A DNA stretch of 64,000 nt. It comes from CAYNZV01 sp965217095 (GTDB taxonomy: Bacteria > Latescibacterota > UBA2968 > UBA8231). Below, piece after piece: positions 8,426-16,642 of the stretch. The notes under the pieces are model-generated. The model worked only from the letters and a program-made list of their open reading frames with translations, was not told the origin of the DNA and did no database searches. The position numbers and the translations under genes were made by a program. The first letter of the stretch is position 1. The number at the start of each line of letters is the position of its first letter. The stretch spans positions 5,828,001-5,892,000 of the forward strand of contig OZ244235.1 in assembly GCA_965217095.1 (NCBI GenBank), given 5' to 3'.

Positions 8426-10060
8426 CCTGAATAATTCATGAATCCGCACCAAGCGAACGAATTCGGTGCGCTGGTCAATGGCTGGACGTTTTGGTAGCGG
8501 GTTGATCGAGTGCTGTCGGTCGTCGAGGTGTTGTCTGGGAGATCTGAGCCTCTTTTGGATGTCATTGGGACAGTCGGGTCCCTTGGTGGATCGTGTGCGT
8601 GGATGTAGTGGGACATCGCAAAGCATCATGAGGTGTCGAGGTTGAGGACGACGGTGCGCATCAGATCCTTGAGCGGGTATGACGTCGGAAAGTGAAAACG
8701 GACCTTGGTGGCTTGCTCCCGCACGCGGGCGCCGATTTTGAGCACCCGGAGTTGGATCGTGTTAAAGTTGGACATCGTCCATTGGGTGCCGCGCATGCCA
8801 ATCTGTTGGATCGTGTGCAGCAGCACGTAGGCCGCGCTGTGCAGGAAGAGGCGAAATTGGTTGGCCGAGAAGCGGTGGCAGGAGGTGCGGTCGGACTGCA
8901 GGTAGGTCTTGTGATTCTTGATGAAGCCTTCCGACCGCCCACGAGCGCAGTAGATCTCCTCATACAGAAACTCGGGAGAGCGGTTGCGGATATTGGTCAC
9001 CACGAAGCGCGGGTTGGCTTTGCCTTGTGTGATCTCGGCCTTGTAGATAATCTGGCGCGGTCGGGGCCAGCTCTTGGCCTGATACTCGAAGCGGTCAAAA
9101 AGCCGCACCGGTTCATCGCTCTGCTCGGCCAGCGCCGCCACCAGCTCCATCAGCGGTTCGCCGAGTGCCTTGAGCTTGTTGTTGATCGCCTGTCCCAGAA
9201 TGAAATCAATACCGTATCCGTCGCACAGGTCGTGCACCTCAGGGGTGCTGAAGTGTGAGTCGCCTCGTAAGGTGATCTTCGTCTTCGGCCACACCATGAT
9301 CAAATGATCCAACACGCGTTTGAGGATGGCTGCCGCCTCTCGGCCTCGCATTCTACGACCGGGTCGCAGCAGCGTCGTGATCAATTTGCCCGACTCCCCT
9401 TCGTAGAGATGGACCGGAAGGTAGCAATACTCGTCATAGTAGGCATGGAACAACGTGAGTTGCTGGGCGCCGTGTGCCGGATCGTCCGTGTCGTCGATGT
9501 CGATGGTGAGCTTCTTGGGCGGCTGGTCGTAAGACTCGATGAATATTTCCAGCAAAGCGAGCCCGATGCGATACAGATCCGAGCGGCTGACACTGTTTTC
9601 CAAACGAGACATGGTTGGTTGACTGGCCAAATCGTCTCCCGTCAGAGGCAGACGGTCGCACGCGGTTTTCAGACCCGGATCGCAACGCAGGTCGTCACTG
9701 TCATTGGCGTCCTCGTAGCCACAGGCGATCTGGAATACGCGCTGCCGGATGAGGTCAGTATACGTATGGTCGATATAGCTTTGATGTCGACGATCCGACA
9801 TCGCCGCCACGATTCGGTCGACGATCCCGGTGCGGGCTTCCGCTTGTCGCAGAAGCAGGGCGCCCCCATCACTGGTGGTCATGCCACCGTCAAAATCAGC
9901 TTCGATCTTTTTGCCCGAGATGTTTGCAAACGATAGCGCGATCTGCGAAGTTTCCATCTGCGGTGGCCCTCTTGATTGGTTGTTGTTTGTGGGTAACCCT
10001 AACGTAGGGCAAAACAACCAGTTGTACAGAGGCTCACCGCATTTTTATGAATAATTCAGG
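8426..10060 (-). mobile_element. IS1380-family insertion sequence, copy 1 (1635 bp)
   Basis: Perfect terminal inverted repeats CCTGAATAATTCAT (8426-8439) and ATGAATAATTCAGG (10047-10060) bound a single DDE transposase gene on the minus strand. The element is flanked by a 4-bp direct repeat CTAA (8422-8425 and 10061-10064), the target duplication. It has the same length as the copy at 36447-38081, and I see one base difference (A at 8774, G at 36795). IS1380-family elements have CC ends and 4-5 bp duplications, which fits. The non-coding part 8440-8625 at the left end also lies within the element. Confidence 0.93.
8626..9957 (-). CDS. IS1380-type DDE transposase, copy 1
   Basis: This catalyses cut-and-paste or copy-type movement of the surrounding element. 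The start is taken at the ATG of METSQIALSFANIS, which follows a GAGGG ribosome binding site (443 residues). The catalytic carboxylates are visible: D in LTIDIDDTDDP, D in LRGDSHFSTPE and E in GRSEGFIKNHK, which is the IS1380-type YREK-like region. It differs from copy 2 by one residue (Met versus Thr in GTQW-TMSN/TTSN). The frame is intact, so the element is likely still active. Confidence 0.93.
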   Translation of the reverse strand: METSQIALSFANISGKKIEADFDGGMTTSDGGALLLRQAEARTGIVDRIVAAMSDRRHQSYIDHTYTDLIRQRVFQIACGYEDANDSDDLRCDPGLKTACDRLPLTGDDLASQPTMSRLENSVSRSDLYRIGLALLEIFIESYDQPPKKLTIDIDDTDDPAHGAQQLTLFHAYYDEYCYLPVHLYEGESGKLITTLLRPGRRMRGREAAAILKRVLDHLIMVWPKTKITLRGDSHFSTPEVHDLCDGYGIDFILGQAINNKLKALGEPLMELVAALAEQSDEPVRLFDRFEYQAKSWPRPRQIIYKAEITQGKANPRFVVTNIRNRSPEFLYEEIYCARGRSEGFIKNHKTYLQSDRTSCHRFSANQFRLFLHSAAYVLLHTIQQIGMRGTQWTMSNFNTIQLRVLKIGARVREQATKVRFHFPTSYPLKDLMRTVVLNLDTS

Positions 10061-10064
10061 CTAA

Positions 10065-10870
10065 CCAATCCGGCCCGGCGGCGGCTTATGGGAGCTCTTG
10101 CGGCAAAGGTGGTCGCTTACCGGAATCTGCTCGAATTGATTGGAGAGGTTCGCATCGATTCGAAAACCCAGGTGGGCATGGCGATGGTGCAGAGCGATTC
10201 GGTGCGGATCCGGTTGGAGGGCGTCGTTCGTGGCGCCACGGTCGTGCAGGGCAGTCAGACCGAGGTAGACGGACTGTATAGAGTCGCGCTTAGACTGAAG
10301 CTTCTGAATGACTTCTCCGAAGCAGTGTTGCCGGTCGCCGAAACGAGCGCTCCCGACGAAGACAGCTTCGACGAATCAGAGTTGGATTCGCTTCTGACCT
10401 ACTCACCGGAAACCTACACCGGGTTGATCGTGGACGCCCGCGGCCTGGACTTGCGACCGAGTATGGCACCAAAGATTCTGTCCGCGAGCGGCGCGCAGAT
10501 ATACGGCGTTGCAATCGCGGAACAGCACTTCGTAACCAACATCGGTTTGGTGGGTTATCACAAGGATCCCGAACAGGCCGCCGCGTCCGACCGCCTCGGG
10601 GGGAACGATGCCTATCCGCTGGCGGTAAAGGCGGAGAAGGTTTCGGGGTTATATAACGCCGACGTCGTCATCAGCAACGAGGATGCAGCGAACATTCGCT
10701 TTGCCGACACCTCCGCCGAATTCCTCAAGGAATGCCGAGTCGCTCTGATCCTGGGTCCGGCGCCCGTTGACACGGTTCTGGCGGACTCTGTTCTTACCGA
10801 TTCAACCAACCTGGAGGAGTTCGACCTTGACTTTCGCGGAGAAGCTGAAGACAGCGACGGAACGGAATGA
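10065..10870 (+). pseudogene. 3' part of LPP20-like envelope protein gene, interrupted by IS
   Basis: This is the continuation of the gene broken at 8425. It contains the conserved LPP20-type features RNLLELIGEVRIDSKT, VQSDSVRIRLEGVVRGA, and TGLIVDARGLDLRPSMAPKI. Proteins of this type are periplasmic or lipoprotein envelope factors of poorly known function. A later ATG (10088) could start a leaderless fragment, but without the signal peptide it would not be exported. Its 3' end overlaps pyrF by 44 nt in another frame, so the two genes were probably translationally coupled. Confidence 0.8.
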
Positions 10871-11648
10871 CTCCCTGCTTTGTGTCGGCCTCGACCCGGT
10901 AGTCGACAGGCTGCCAGACAGCGTTCAATCCAAAGACAACCCCGCTCTTTATTTCTGCCAGAAGATCATCGATGCGACCGCCGATCTAGCCTGCGCCTAC
11001 AAACCGAACTTTGGTTTCTTTGGCGCCTTAGGAGAATCGGGCTGGGCCACACTCAAGGCGACGTTGGATCACGTGCCGGCGGAGATCCCGACGATCATCG
11101 ACGCCAAGGTCGGCGACATCGAATCCAGTGCCGTCCGCTACGCGGAGATGTATTTCGAGGTCCTTGGTGGAGATGCTGTAACCGTCAATCCGTACATGGG
11201 AAGCGACGCGGTTCGGCCGTTTCTCGAGCGCCCAGACAAGGCCGCCTTCGTACTTTGTTTAACATCGAATGAATCTTCCGCGGAGTTCGAGACACTCGCC
11301 ACCGAGAATGGCGCGCTCTACGAATTCGTGGCGCGCAAGGCTGCCGCGTGGGGGAAATCAGGCAACTGCGGACTCGTTGTCGGCGCCACCAAATCCGAAA
11401 CGATTGGCCGGATTAGGTCACTTGCACCGGAGCTCCCCATGCTGATACCAGGCGTCGGCGCGCAGGGCGGCGATCTCGCCTCTGCGGTTTCCTCAGGTAC
11501 CGACGCGGACGGGGAGGGAATTCTTATCAACGCTTCCCGTTCAATCCTCTACGCCGGCGGTGGAGCGGATTTCGACGGGGATGCCAGAAGTGTGGCAAGC
11601 GATCTGCGAAACGAGATCAATCAGTATCGAAATCCAGTTACAGTGTAG
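10827..11648 (+). CDS. pyrF: orotidine 5'-phosphate decarboxylase (type 2)
   Basis: PyrF makes UMP from OMP in the last step of de novo pyrimidine synthesis. The start is the TTG at 10827, which has GGAGGA 8 nt upstream and lies at the family's usual N-terminus (TFAEKLKTATERNDSLLCVGLD). The 273 residues fit the long type 2 (PyrF-like) group. The catalytic D-x-K-x-x-D is IIDAKVGDIESSA (D92, K94, D97). Phosphate-binding residues lie in GVGAQGGD near the C-terminus. Val replaces the common Arg or Lys after the catalytic Lys. The start is inside the upstream LPP20-like gene, so the IS insertion there could reduce pyrF expression. Confidence 0.95.
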   Translation: MTFAEKLKTATERNDSLLCVGLDPVVDRLPDSVQSKDNPALYFCQKIIDATADLACAYKPNFGFFGALGESGWATLKATLDHVPAEIPTIIDAKVGDIESSAVRYAEMYFEVLGGDAVTVNPYMGSDAVRPFLERPDKAAFVLCLTSNESSAEFETLATENGALYEFVARKAAAWGKSGNCGLVVGATKSETIGRIRSLAPELPMLIPGVGAQGGDLASAVSSGTDADGEGILINASRSILYAGGGADFDGDARSVASDLRNEINQYRNPVTV

Positions 11649-11688
11649 CGGCCCCGCCGGCCACGGGGGCACTATCGCAGCTTGTCGT

Positions 11689-11766
11689 CGGGGTGTAGCG
11701 CAGCCCGGCTAGCGCACCTGCTTTGGGAGCAGGGGGTCCCGGGTTCGAATCCCGGCACCCCGACCA
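11689..11766 (+). tRNA. tRNA-Pro (UGG)
   Basis: The 78-nt cloverleaf has acceptor CGGGGTG/CACCCCG, anticodon arm CCTGC-TTTGGGA-GCAGG (anticodon TGG), T arm CCGGG-TTCGAAT-CCCGG and an encoded CCA. Confidence 0.96.
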
Positions 11767-11771
11767 GTGTT

Positions 11772-11810
11772 AAACTCCGTGAGTACAATCACTTGTGGAG
11801 TTTTTCTTTT
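11772..11810 (+). terminator. rho-independent terminator after tRNA-Pro
   Basis: AAACTCC (11772-11778) pairs with GGAGTTT (11797-11803), with an inner AGT/ACT pairing, and a T-rich tract (TTTTTCTTTT) follows. Confidence 0.85.
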
Positions 11811-11865
11811 CATGATTAAATCCCCGAAAAACTTCTATGGTGACGTAGTGGTGACAATTTTAGTG

Positions 11866-11942
11866 GCATCCAACATTGAATGGAACACCACTCTCGACTA
11901 CGGATCAGGAAGTTCTGGGTTCGAATCCTAGTGGGTGCACCA
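11866..11942 (+). pseudogene. degenerate tRNA-Arg (ACG)-like sequence
   Basis: The 3' half is a clear tRNA: anticodon loop CTACGGA (ACG), T arm with GGGTTCGAATCCTAG and an encoded CCA. GCATCCA at 11866-11872 can pair with TGGGTGC (11932-11938) with one G-U, and the total length is exactly 77 nt. The D arm does not fold (positions expected to pair are A-C and T-C), the usual T8 is A, and the anticodon stem has one mismatch. It is read as a decayed tRNA-Arg or a host tRNA whose 5' half was replaced. A terminator follows at 11951. Confidence 0.65.
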
Positions 11943-11950
11943 TGAAAAAC

Positions 11951-11994
11951 AAAGGGTTGCGAGCGTAAATCGGCACTCGCGACCCCTTTCTTCT
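11951..11994 (+). terminator. rho-independent terminator after the tRNA-Arg-like sequence
   Basis: GGGTTGCGAG (11954-11963) and CTCGCGACCC (11976-11985) form a 10-bp stem with one wobble. CTTTCTTCT follows. Its presence shows that the tRNA-like locus was once an expressed gene. Confidence 0.8.
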
Positions 11995-12070
11995 GCGTAT
12001 TTCCCAATATTCCCCCAAACGCCGGATTGGCACGCCTCCAAATACTTACTTTCTTGAGGTGCGAAGCACC

Positions 12071-12406
12071 TTACCCCTTGCTCTCCTCAATCAGTTCCAA
12101 TTCGTTCGGGCAGCGATTCAGGACTTCTTGTCCTCGAAGCAGATTTGTCGTGAAGGTGCTGGCTTCCTTGCCATAGTACTCTACCGGCTTTTGAGGGTGC
12201 ACGGTCTCTGGCGTGTCAACGGCGATAAGCCGGACTTTGACCCGTAAGCCTTCCATGAGTAGCTCCACGGTGTCGCCGTCGATCACGCGTGAGATCATGT
12301 GAGTTTGCCCGCTCTCACGTGGCAGCTGCGCGTTTTCTTCTGAGACAGACGGCGCAACGTTGAGCAGCACAGGGCAGATGAGGAATTTCAATTTACTTCG
12401 TGCCAA
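12071..12406 (-). pseudogene. truncated thermonuclease-like (SNase) protein
   Basis: The likely start is the TTG at 12406, giving a short hydrophobic leader (MARSKLKFLICPVLLNVA). The N-terminal half of a staphylococcal-nuclease OB fold follows: VIDGDTVELL, VKVRLIAVDTPETVHPQKPV and EYYGKEAS. The equivalents of SNase R35, D40 and E43 are present. The protein ends after LLRGQEV and a short unrelated tail, so the second half with the catalytic Arg87 equivalent is missing. At 111 residues it is too short to be an active nuclease. It lies in an A+T-richer accessory stretch. Confidence 0.6.
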
Positions 12407-12434
12407 AATAGAACCTATCCGGATACTTTTCCTG

Positions 12435-13151
12435 TTAGGGCACCAATAAGCCCAGCATGGGCGCGACAACCTTAAGCAATTGAATCTGCTGAGTAGGGGT
12501 GAGTCCTTCTACTTGCTTGTCTTCTGTAATCGTGACTCTGTTGACTTCCACCACAGAATGCGACAAGGAGTCGCGATTCAGGTGGATAAGAACATTCACC
12601 GTCATTTCAACTTTATGCTTGTCATACCCGAAAATGCTGCCGACCATCAGCACGTGGATACCAAAGTCTATGCTGCTGCCGGAGGCCTCAGGGACGATTT
12701 CATTGGTGCAAGCGAATTGCCTCTACCTGAGATCGCCGATGAATGCCTTGCGCTTTGATATGTCCACGGGCAGCGCTGAATATGCTATCCGGGAGCGACT
12801 GCTCAAAGCCTGCTGATCGCGTAATATGAGTAACTCGGCTTCATCCTCGGTGACTGAATCCAAGTCCCATCGCTTTAACCAGCCAATCGTTTCCCCTCTG
12901 GTTCGAACTTTGTAGTACGCAACTTTCCCGTCTGATCCAGCTTCCGCAAGCGCCCTGACAATGGCTGCCTTTGGCAAGTAGCTCTGGAGACGGCTTTGAC
13001 TGTCGTGAGCTTGGTACAGATTGGCATCATTGTGATCGACGACCATGGGATAGCCATCCAACTCATATTCGCGGACTTCCTCAACGAGTGGCAGCGTTAG
13101 CACACCTGCACATCCCAATATGCTTAGGATTACCGGACAGAATCGCTTCAT
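12435..13151 (-). pseudogene. secreted protein of unknown function with an in-frame amber stop
   Basis: The first 142 codons encode a signal-peptide or lipoprotein-like leader (MKRFCPVILSILGCAGV) and a small domain with a KVRTRGETIGWLKRWDLD segment that resembles a bacterial SH3-like fold. A TAG stands at 12723-12725 after KAFIGDLR. The same frame then stays open for another 95 codons to 12435 (QFACTNEIVPEASGSS to APMLGLLVP), with sequence that looks coding. It was probably one 238-residue gene with a nonsense mutation. A separate downstream gene starting at GTG or ATG near 12660 is the alternative. The family is not recognised. Confidence 0.5.
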
Positions 13152-13304
13152 TGGGAGAAGAAGGTAGGGGCGCCTTAACGATCGGGCCGCGGGAAGCGAC
13201 AGTCTATCCTCGAAGGCGAAAATCTCCTGATTAAGGAGGTGGTGAACGAGCCAATCTTTACCGGCTCTCGAAGAGTGGCGAAGGGTGGTGATTCCAAGCG
13301 AAGA

Positions 13305-13910
13305 TCAGAGTTTCTTCACCTTGTACTCGGTTACCACATAATTCGCGGTTCGTTTGCTATCCATGAGGAAGATCTTTTTCCCTTTCTCGACCCTCACTCC
13401 TACTGCAACATCGGATAACAACCACTGCTTTCTCTTTCCCCACGGATCGATCCACGATTTCTTGGGTTCTCTCCTAGCTGAAGAATATACGAGATAGGGT
13501 CTCACGTCCTCCACTTCAGCCAAATCGTAGTAATCGGTTCGTTGAAATATCTCTTCGACCTTGGTTATATCCGATTGAGGTACCACATGTAAGAGGTTGC
13601 TCTCTTCTTGGGAATATTCAACGAGCTCTTGAAGTAGCTTCTTCGCCGCTGTATTGAAACTCTGGTTCTTGCCACCAGAACCGATTTTGAACCGGTATTC
13701 CTCACCCCACTTAAACAGTCTTACGGTCACTGGTTTGATAAGAACCCAAAGATTGTTTGAGGGGGTTCTTGTCACTCTGAAGTCGTACGGGTAGTCTGCA
13801 TCGCCAAGAAAGGGCAGACTCATGACTTGATGTGAAGTGGGTCTAAATCTCAGTTTCCTGCTTTCGTTCCCTTTCTTGTGGCATAAAATGGCCTCTTCGC
13901 CCGGTTTCAA
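13305..13910 (-). CDS. hypothetical protein
   Basis: I do not recognise this gene. A TTG at 13908-13910 gives 201 residues. The frame remains open upstream with plausible coding sequence (SWADYLKGEDILIESYTLKP), so the true start could be further 5'. The protein is Lys-rich and soluble, with no signal peptide or membrane segment. Recognisable segments are WGEEYRFKIGSGGKNQSF and VGVRVEKGKKIFLMDSKRT. The codon use is A+T-richer than in the flanking genes, consistent with acquisition together with the neighbouring broken genes. Confidence 0.5.
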   Translation of the reverse strand: MKPGEEAILCHKKGNESRKLRFRPTSHQVMSLPFLGDADYPYDFRVTRTPSNNLWVLIKPVTVRLFKWGEEYRFKIGSGGKNQSFNTAAKKLLQELVEYSQEESNLLHVVPQSDITKVEEIFQRTDYYDLAEVEDVRPYLVYSSARREPKKSWIDPWGKRKQWLLSDVAVGVRVEKGKKIFLMDSKRTANYVVTEYKVKKL

Positions 13911-15135
13911 TGTGTAACTCTCAATCAGTATATCTTCTCCTTTCAGGTAGTCCGCCCAGGACGGGGATTGACCTCTAGTCCGTTGAACCCCTCCCCGCTG
14001 AGTGGAGATCCTCCAAGCCCGATTTCTGAATTTTTACTGGAAGCTTCTTATTGAAAGCGGGTCGAGTAGGTGGGGTCCGGTTTTGTGTGGCAGACGTATG
14101 TTGAGGCCGTCGATAACACCGGCAACTCTTTCCTCGTGATATGGCAGAATCTTCCGTAGCAGACCAACCCGCAAATAGCTGTTACAAAGGAGGATAAATG
14201 AAGGTGTAAAGCACCCCTCCTTTCCCGCCGGAAAATCCTTCCGAATACCGCAGCGTTATGAGCCCTTGGCATACCTCGACCTGTGCCCCGAAGGCGTCGG
14301 GCACGATATATGCGAAACAGCCCGTGTGGAATGGACAGAACCTTCTGATCGCCCTCCGTTTTCGCTTCCCCTCCTGCTACCAAGGCAGGTGGCCATTTCG
14401 CCTGCGTAGAAGCACTACCGAGTAAGAAACAAGATCTTACGAGAGTTTTTCTTATGAGCACCTTGGTTCCTTGGTGACCTATAGGTGACATAATTGGCCA
14501 AGTATTGGTCTACCGAGGGCAACGTCCACACAATCCTAAGTTGTTGTTTAGCTGTGTTGCCGGCCTCTCACGTCGGTAACACGGGTTCGAATCCCGTACG
14601 GGCCTGAAGGTAAAATCAGGATCCCCTTTCTTTTATTAGATCACCCGAAAAATCACTGCATTAGGCAGTTTTCGACAGTGGACCTGTTGGCACCGGTCGC
14701 TGATGAAAAGCGCGACTTGTCCTGCGTTCGCGGTTCAAATTGATGTTGCTGGCTCCTGTCCAGCCTGATCGGACTGCTACGGAGTTGGCGATCGGCCGAG
14801 GGATGCACAGTTTTGCTCGGCTTACGAGCGCTCCAGCAGTCGTCGAGCACCGCGGCGAGCGCACCTCGCATCTATCAGATGCTGAATATGGTCAGCTCAC
14901 GTAAGAAGATCAACGCGATCATTAGCGGAGCCAGCGGTCGCTAGCGGGTTCAGCCGTCCGAGCAGCCGGTGGCAACGCTGGACGACTTGGCGGAAGTGTC
15001 CTACGGCATCCAGAAATGCCCCGAGAATCGCCCCGGCCAACATGCGCGACCCACCGAGTCGCCGAGCTGTCGGAGGCTCTCTTTCCTCCGTAGATTCTGC
15101 CGGTAGTTAACGTTTGAAAGCAAGCTATCTCTATC
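13911..15135. other. 1.2-kb decayed intergenic stretch
   Basis: There is no convincing gene. Open frames on the minus strand at 14048-14491 and 14653-14871 are Arg/Ser-rich and have no family features. A tRNA-Glu 3' half lies at 14560-14605. Between 14650 and 14940 the sequence looks like an eroded gene, with a short readable tail in the plus frame ending at 14942 (RIYQMLNMVSSRKKINAIIS). I cannot assign a product. Confidence 0.5.
14560..14605 (+). pseudogene. 3' half of tRNA-Glu (CUC)
   Basis: The anticodon arm CCGGC-CTCTCAC-GTCGG (anticodon CTC), variable region TAAC, T arm ACGGG-TTCGAAT-CCCGT and acceptor 3' strand ACGGGCC are present. No matching 5' acceptor strand (GGCCCGT) or D arm lies upstream, and no CCA is encoded. 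A small hairpin CCTGA/TCAGG and a T-rich tract follow, like a tRNA terminator. It is best read as the distal end of an old integration into a tRNA-Glu gene, or as a truncated tRNA. Confidence 0.7.
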
Positions 15136-16629
15136 GTGTTTTCCTCCGCGCAGGCCTTCCGCGAACGAACCTTCGGTTCCAAGTTCTTTACATGCAGTGC
15201 TGACAGGGCGACCGTTTCGATTTTTTCGCGCAACCTGAAGGCTGTGCTCGACCTCGCTATTGCCTGCACCTACGCGCACGCCATCTCCTGTTCCCAACCT
15301 GAAACGACATCCGAGGTTACGTTTCCGCAGATCCTCGAAGGGAAGGATCCGAGCCTGGTCGCCCTGGTTCGGAAATCGTTGCGGGCGGCCAACAGCGATC
15401 CGCGTGATCAAGAGGTCTGGCTGCGTCTGGGGTTTGTCTATGAAGCCAACGGCTTGGATTCCCTCGCACTGACCACTTACGATCGTGCGCTGGCGGTCGC
15501 CGATACCAGCGCCCGCGCGTGGTACAGAATTTTTACGATAGGCAGTCGACAAGGAAACCTCGTGCGGGCTGCAGCAGCGAATGCACAGACCTTGAAGCTC
15601 GCTCCGAGCTACGCACCTTTGCACATCCGCTCGGGATTCTGGCATCTGGACCTGGATCGAAGGTTGCAGGCACGCAGGGCATTCGAGCGCTCAATCGAGC
15701 TCGACCCGGGAAATCCGGGGGGCTATTGGGGCTTGGCGCGCATCATGATGCTCGATGACGAGCCGGAGCATGCGGTCGCGCTCCTGGAAAGGCTGCTGCG
15801 CAACCGCCCCAACGACCCTTATACGTTTCAGTTGCTGGGCAATGCCTATCGGCAGGTGGGTCAGTGGCAGAAAGCCCAAGTTGCCCTCGGAAAGGCCAAG
15901 GGAGGAGGTCCAACCTGGCCTGATCCGTGGCACCAGGAAGTCATACCCTACGAGACCAGTCTGATGGTCGAGGTCGAGCGGGTGCGGGCTTTCATTGCGC
16001 GTGGCATTCCGCAACTAGCCGTCGTCGAATTACAGAAACTGCGACAGCTGCATCCGGAGAGCCTAATTGTGCTTAAAATGCTGGGCAAGGCATTGGTTCT
16101 AACGGCGCAGTGGGAGAAGGCGCTGGAGGTTCATGCACAGGCCCAGAGCAAACATCCCGAGGATGCCGAGCTCTTTCAAAGCATTGCGTCTGTCTATTTT
16201 GGTATGGGCGATACCGACCGGGCGATATCACAGCTCGAACTCGCCCTGGCCATCGACTCAACCCTTGCCAGCGCCCACGCCGGCCGTGGCAGCATTCTGA
16301 TGCAGGAACGCCAACTGCGGCAGGCGGCAGCGGCGTTTCAGCGTGCATCGGTGTTCGAACCGAACAATCCCGCCCATCTGGTGCAGCTGGGAATGGTTCA
16401 GTGCGAACTTCAGGAATGGGCGGCGGGACGCGACAGCTTCAGAGGGGCGGTGGCGATCGATTCGATGCAACACGCGGGTTATCTGGGGTGGGCGGTGGCC
16501 GCCCGCGGCATGCAGAATCTTGAGGAAGCGGAACGAGTGCTCCTGCGAGCCGTGGCACTAATGCCAGAGTCGAACACGGTGAACTCCCTCCTGCAGGCCG
16601 TTCGTCGGCAACGGTCGGAAGCGAACTGA
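15136..16629 (+). CDS. TPR-repeat (lipo)protein
   Basis: The protein is built almost entirely of tetratricopeptide repeats from about residue 65 to the end, for example ARRAFERSIELDPGNPGGYW, AISQLELALAIDSTLASAHA and AAFQRASVFEPNNPAHLVQL. The N-terminus is uncertain. The frame is open from GTG 15136, but a lipobox-like AHAISC-S lies at about residues 47-53, so translation may begin at GTG 15244 and the mature protein be a lipoprotein. It lies 13 bp before an FG-GAP/ASPIC-UnbV gene. This TPR plus CRTAC-like pairing recurs in marine and soil bacteria. The pair probably acts at the cell surface, but the role is unknown. Confidence 0.8.
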   Translation: MFSSAQAFRERTFGSKFFTCSADRATVSIFSRNLKAVLDLAIACTYAHAISCSQPETTSEVTFPQILEGKDPSLVALVRKSLRAANSDPRDQEVWLRLGFVYEANGLDSLALTTYDRALAVADTSARAWYRIFTIGSRQGNLVRAAAANAQTLKLAPSYAPLHIRSGFWHLDLDRRLQARRAFERSIELDPGNPGGYWGLARIMMLDDEPEHAVALLERLLRNRPNDPYTFQLLGNAYRQVGQWQKAQVALGKAKGGGPTWPDPWHQEVIPYETSLMVEVERVRAFIARGIPQLAVVELQKLRQLHPESLIVLKMLGKALVLTAQWEKALEVHAQAQSKHPEDAELFQSIASVYFGMGDTDRAISQLELALAIDSTLASAHAGRGSILMQERQLRQAAAAFQRASVFEPNNPAHLVQLGMVQCELQEWAAGRDSFRGAVAIDSMQHAGYLGWAVAARGMQNLEEAERVLLRAVALMPESNTVNSLLQAVRRQRSEAN

Positions 16630-16642
16630 GTCAGCAAACCTC

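Noticed and set aside
14048..14491. Minus-strand frame of 147 codons
   Set aside because: No family signal, poor ribosome binding site, odd composition (Arg, His, Cys rich), and it lies in eroded sequence.
11866..14605. Active prophage or integrative element
   Set aside because: No integrase, no phage structural or replication genes, and no matching attachment repeats at both ends.
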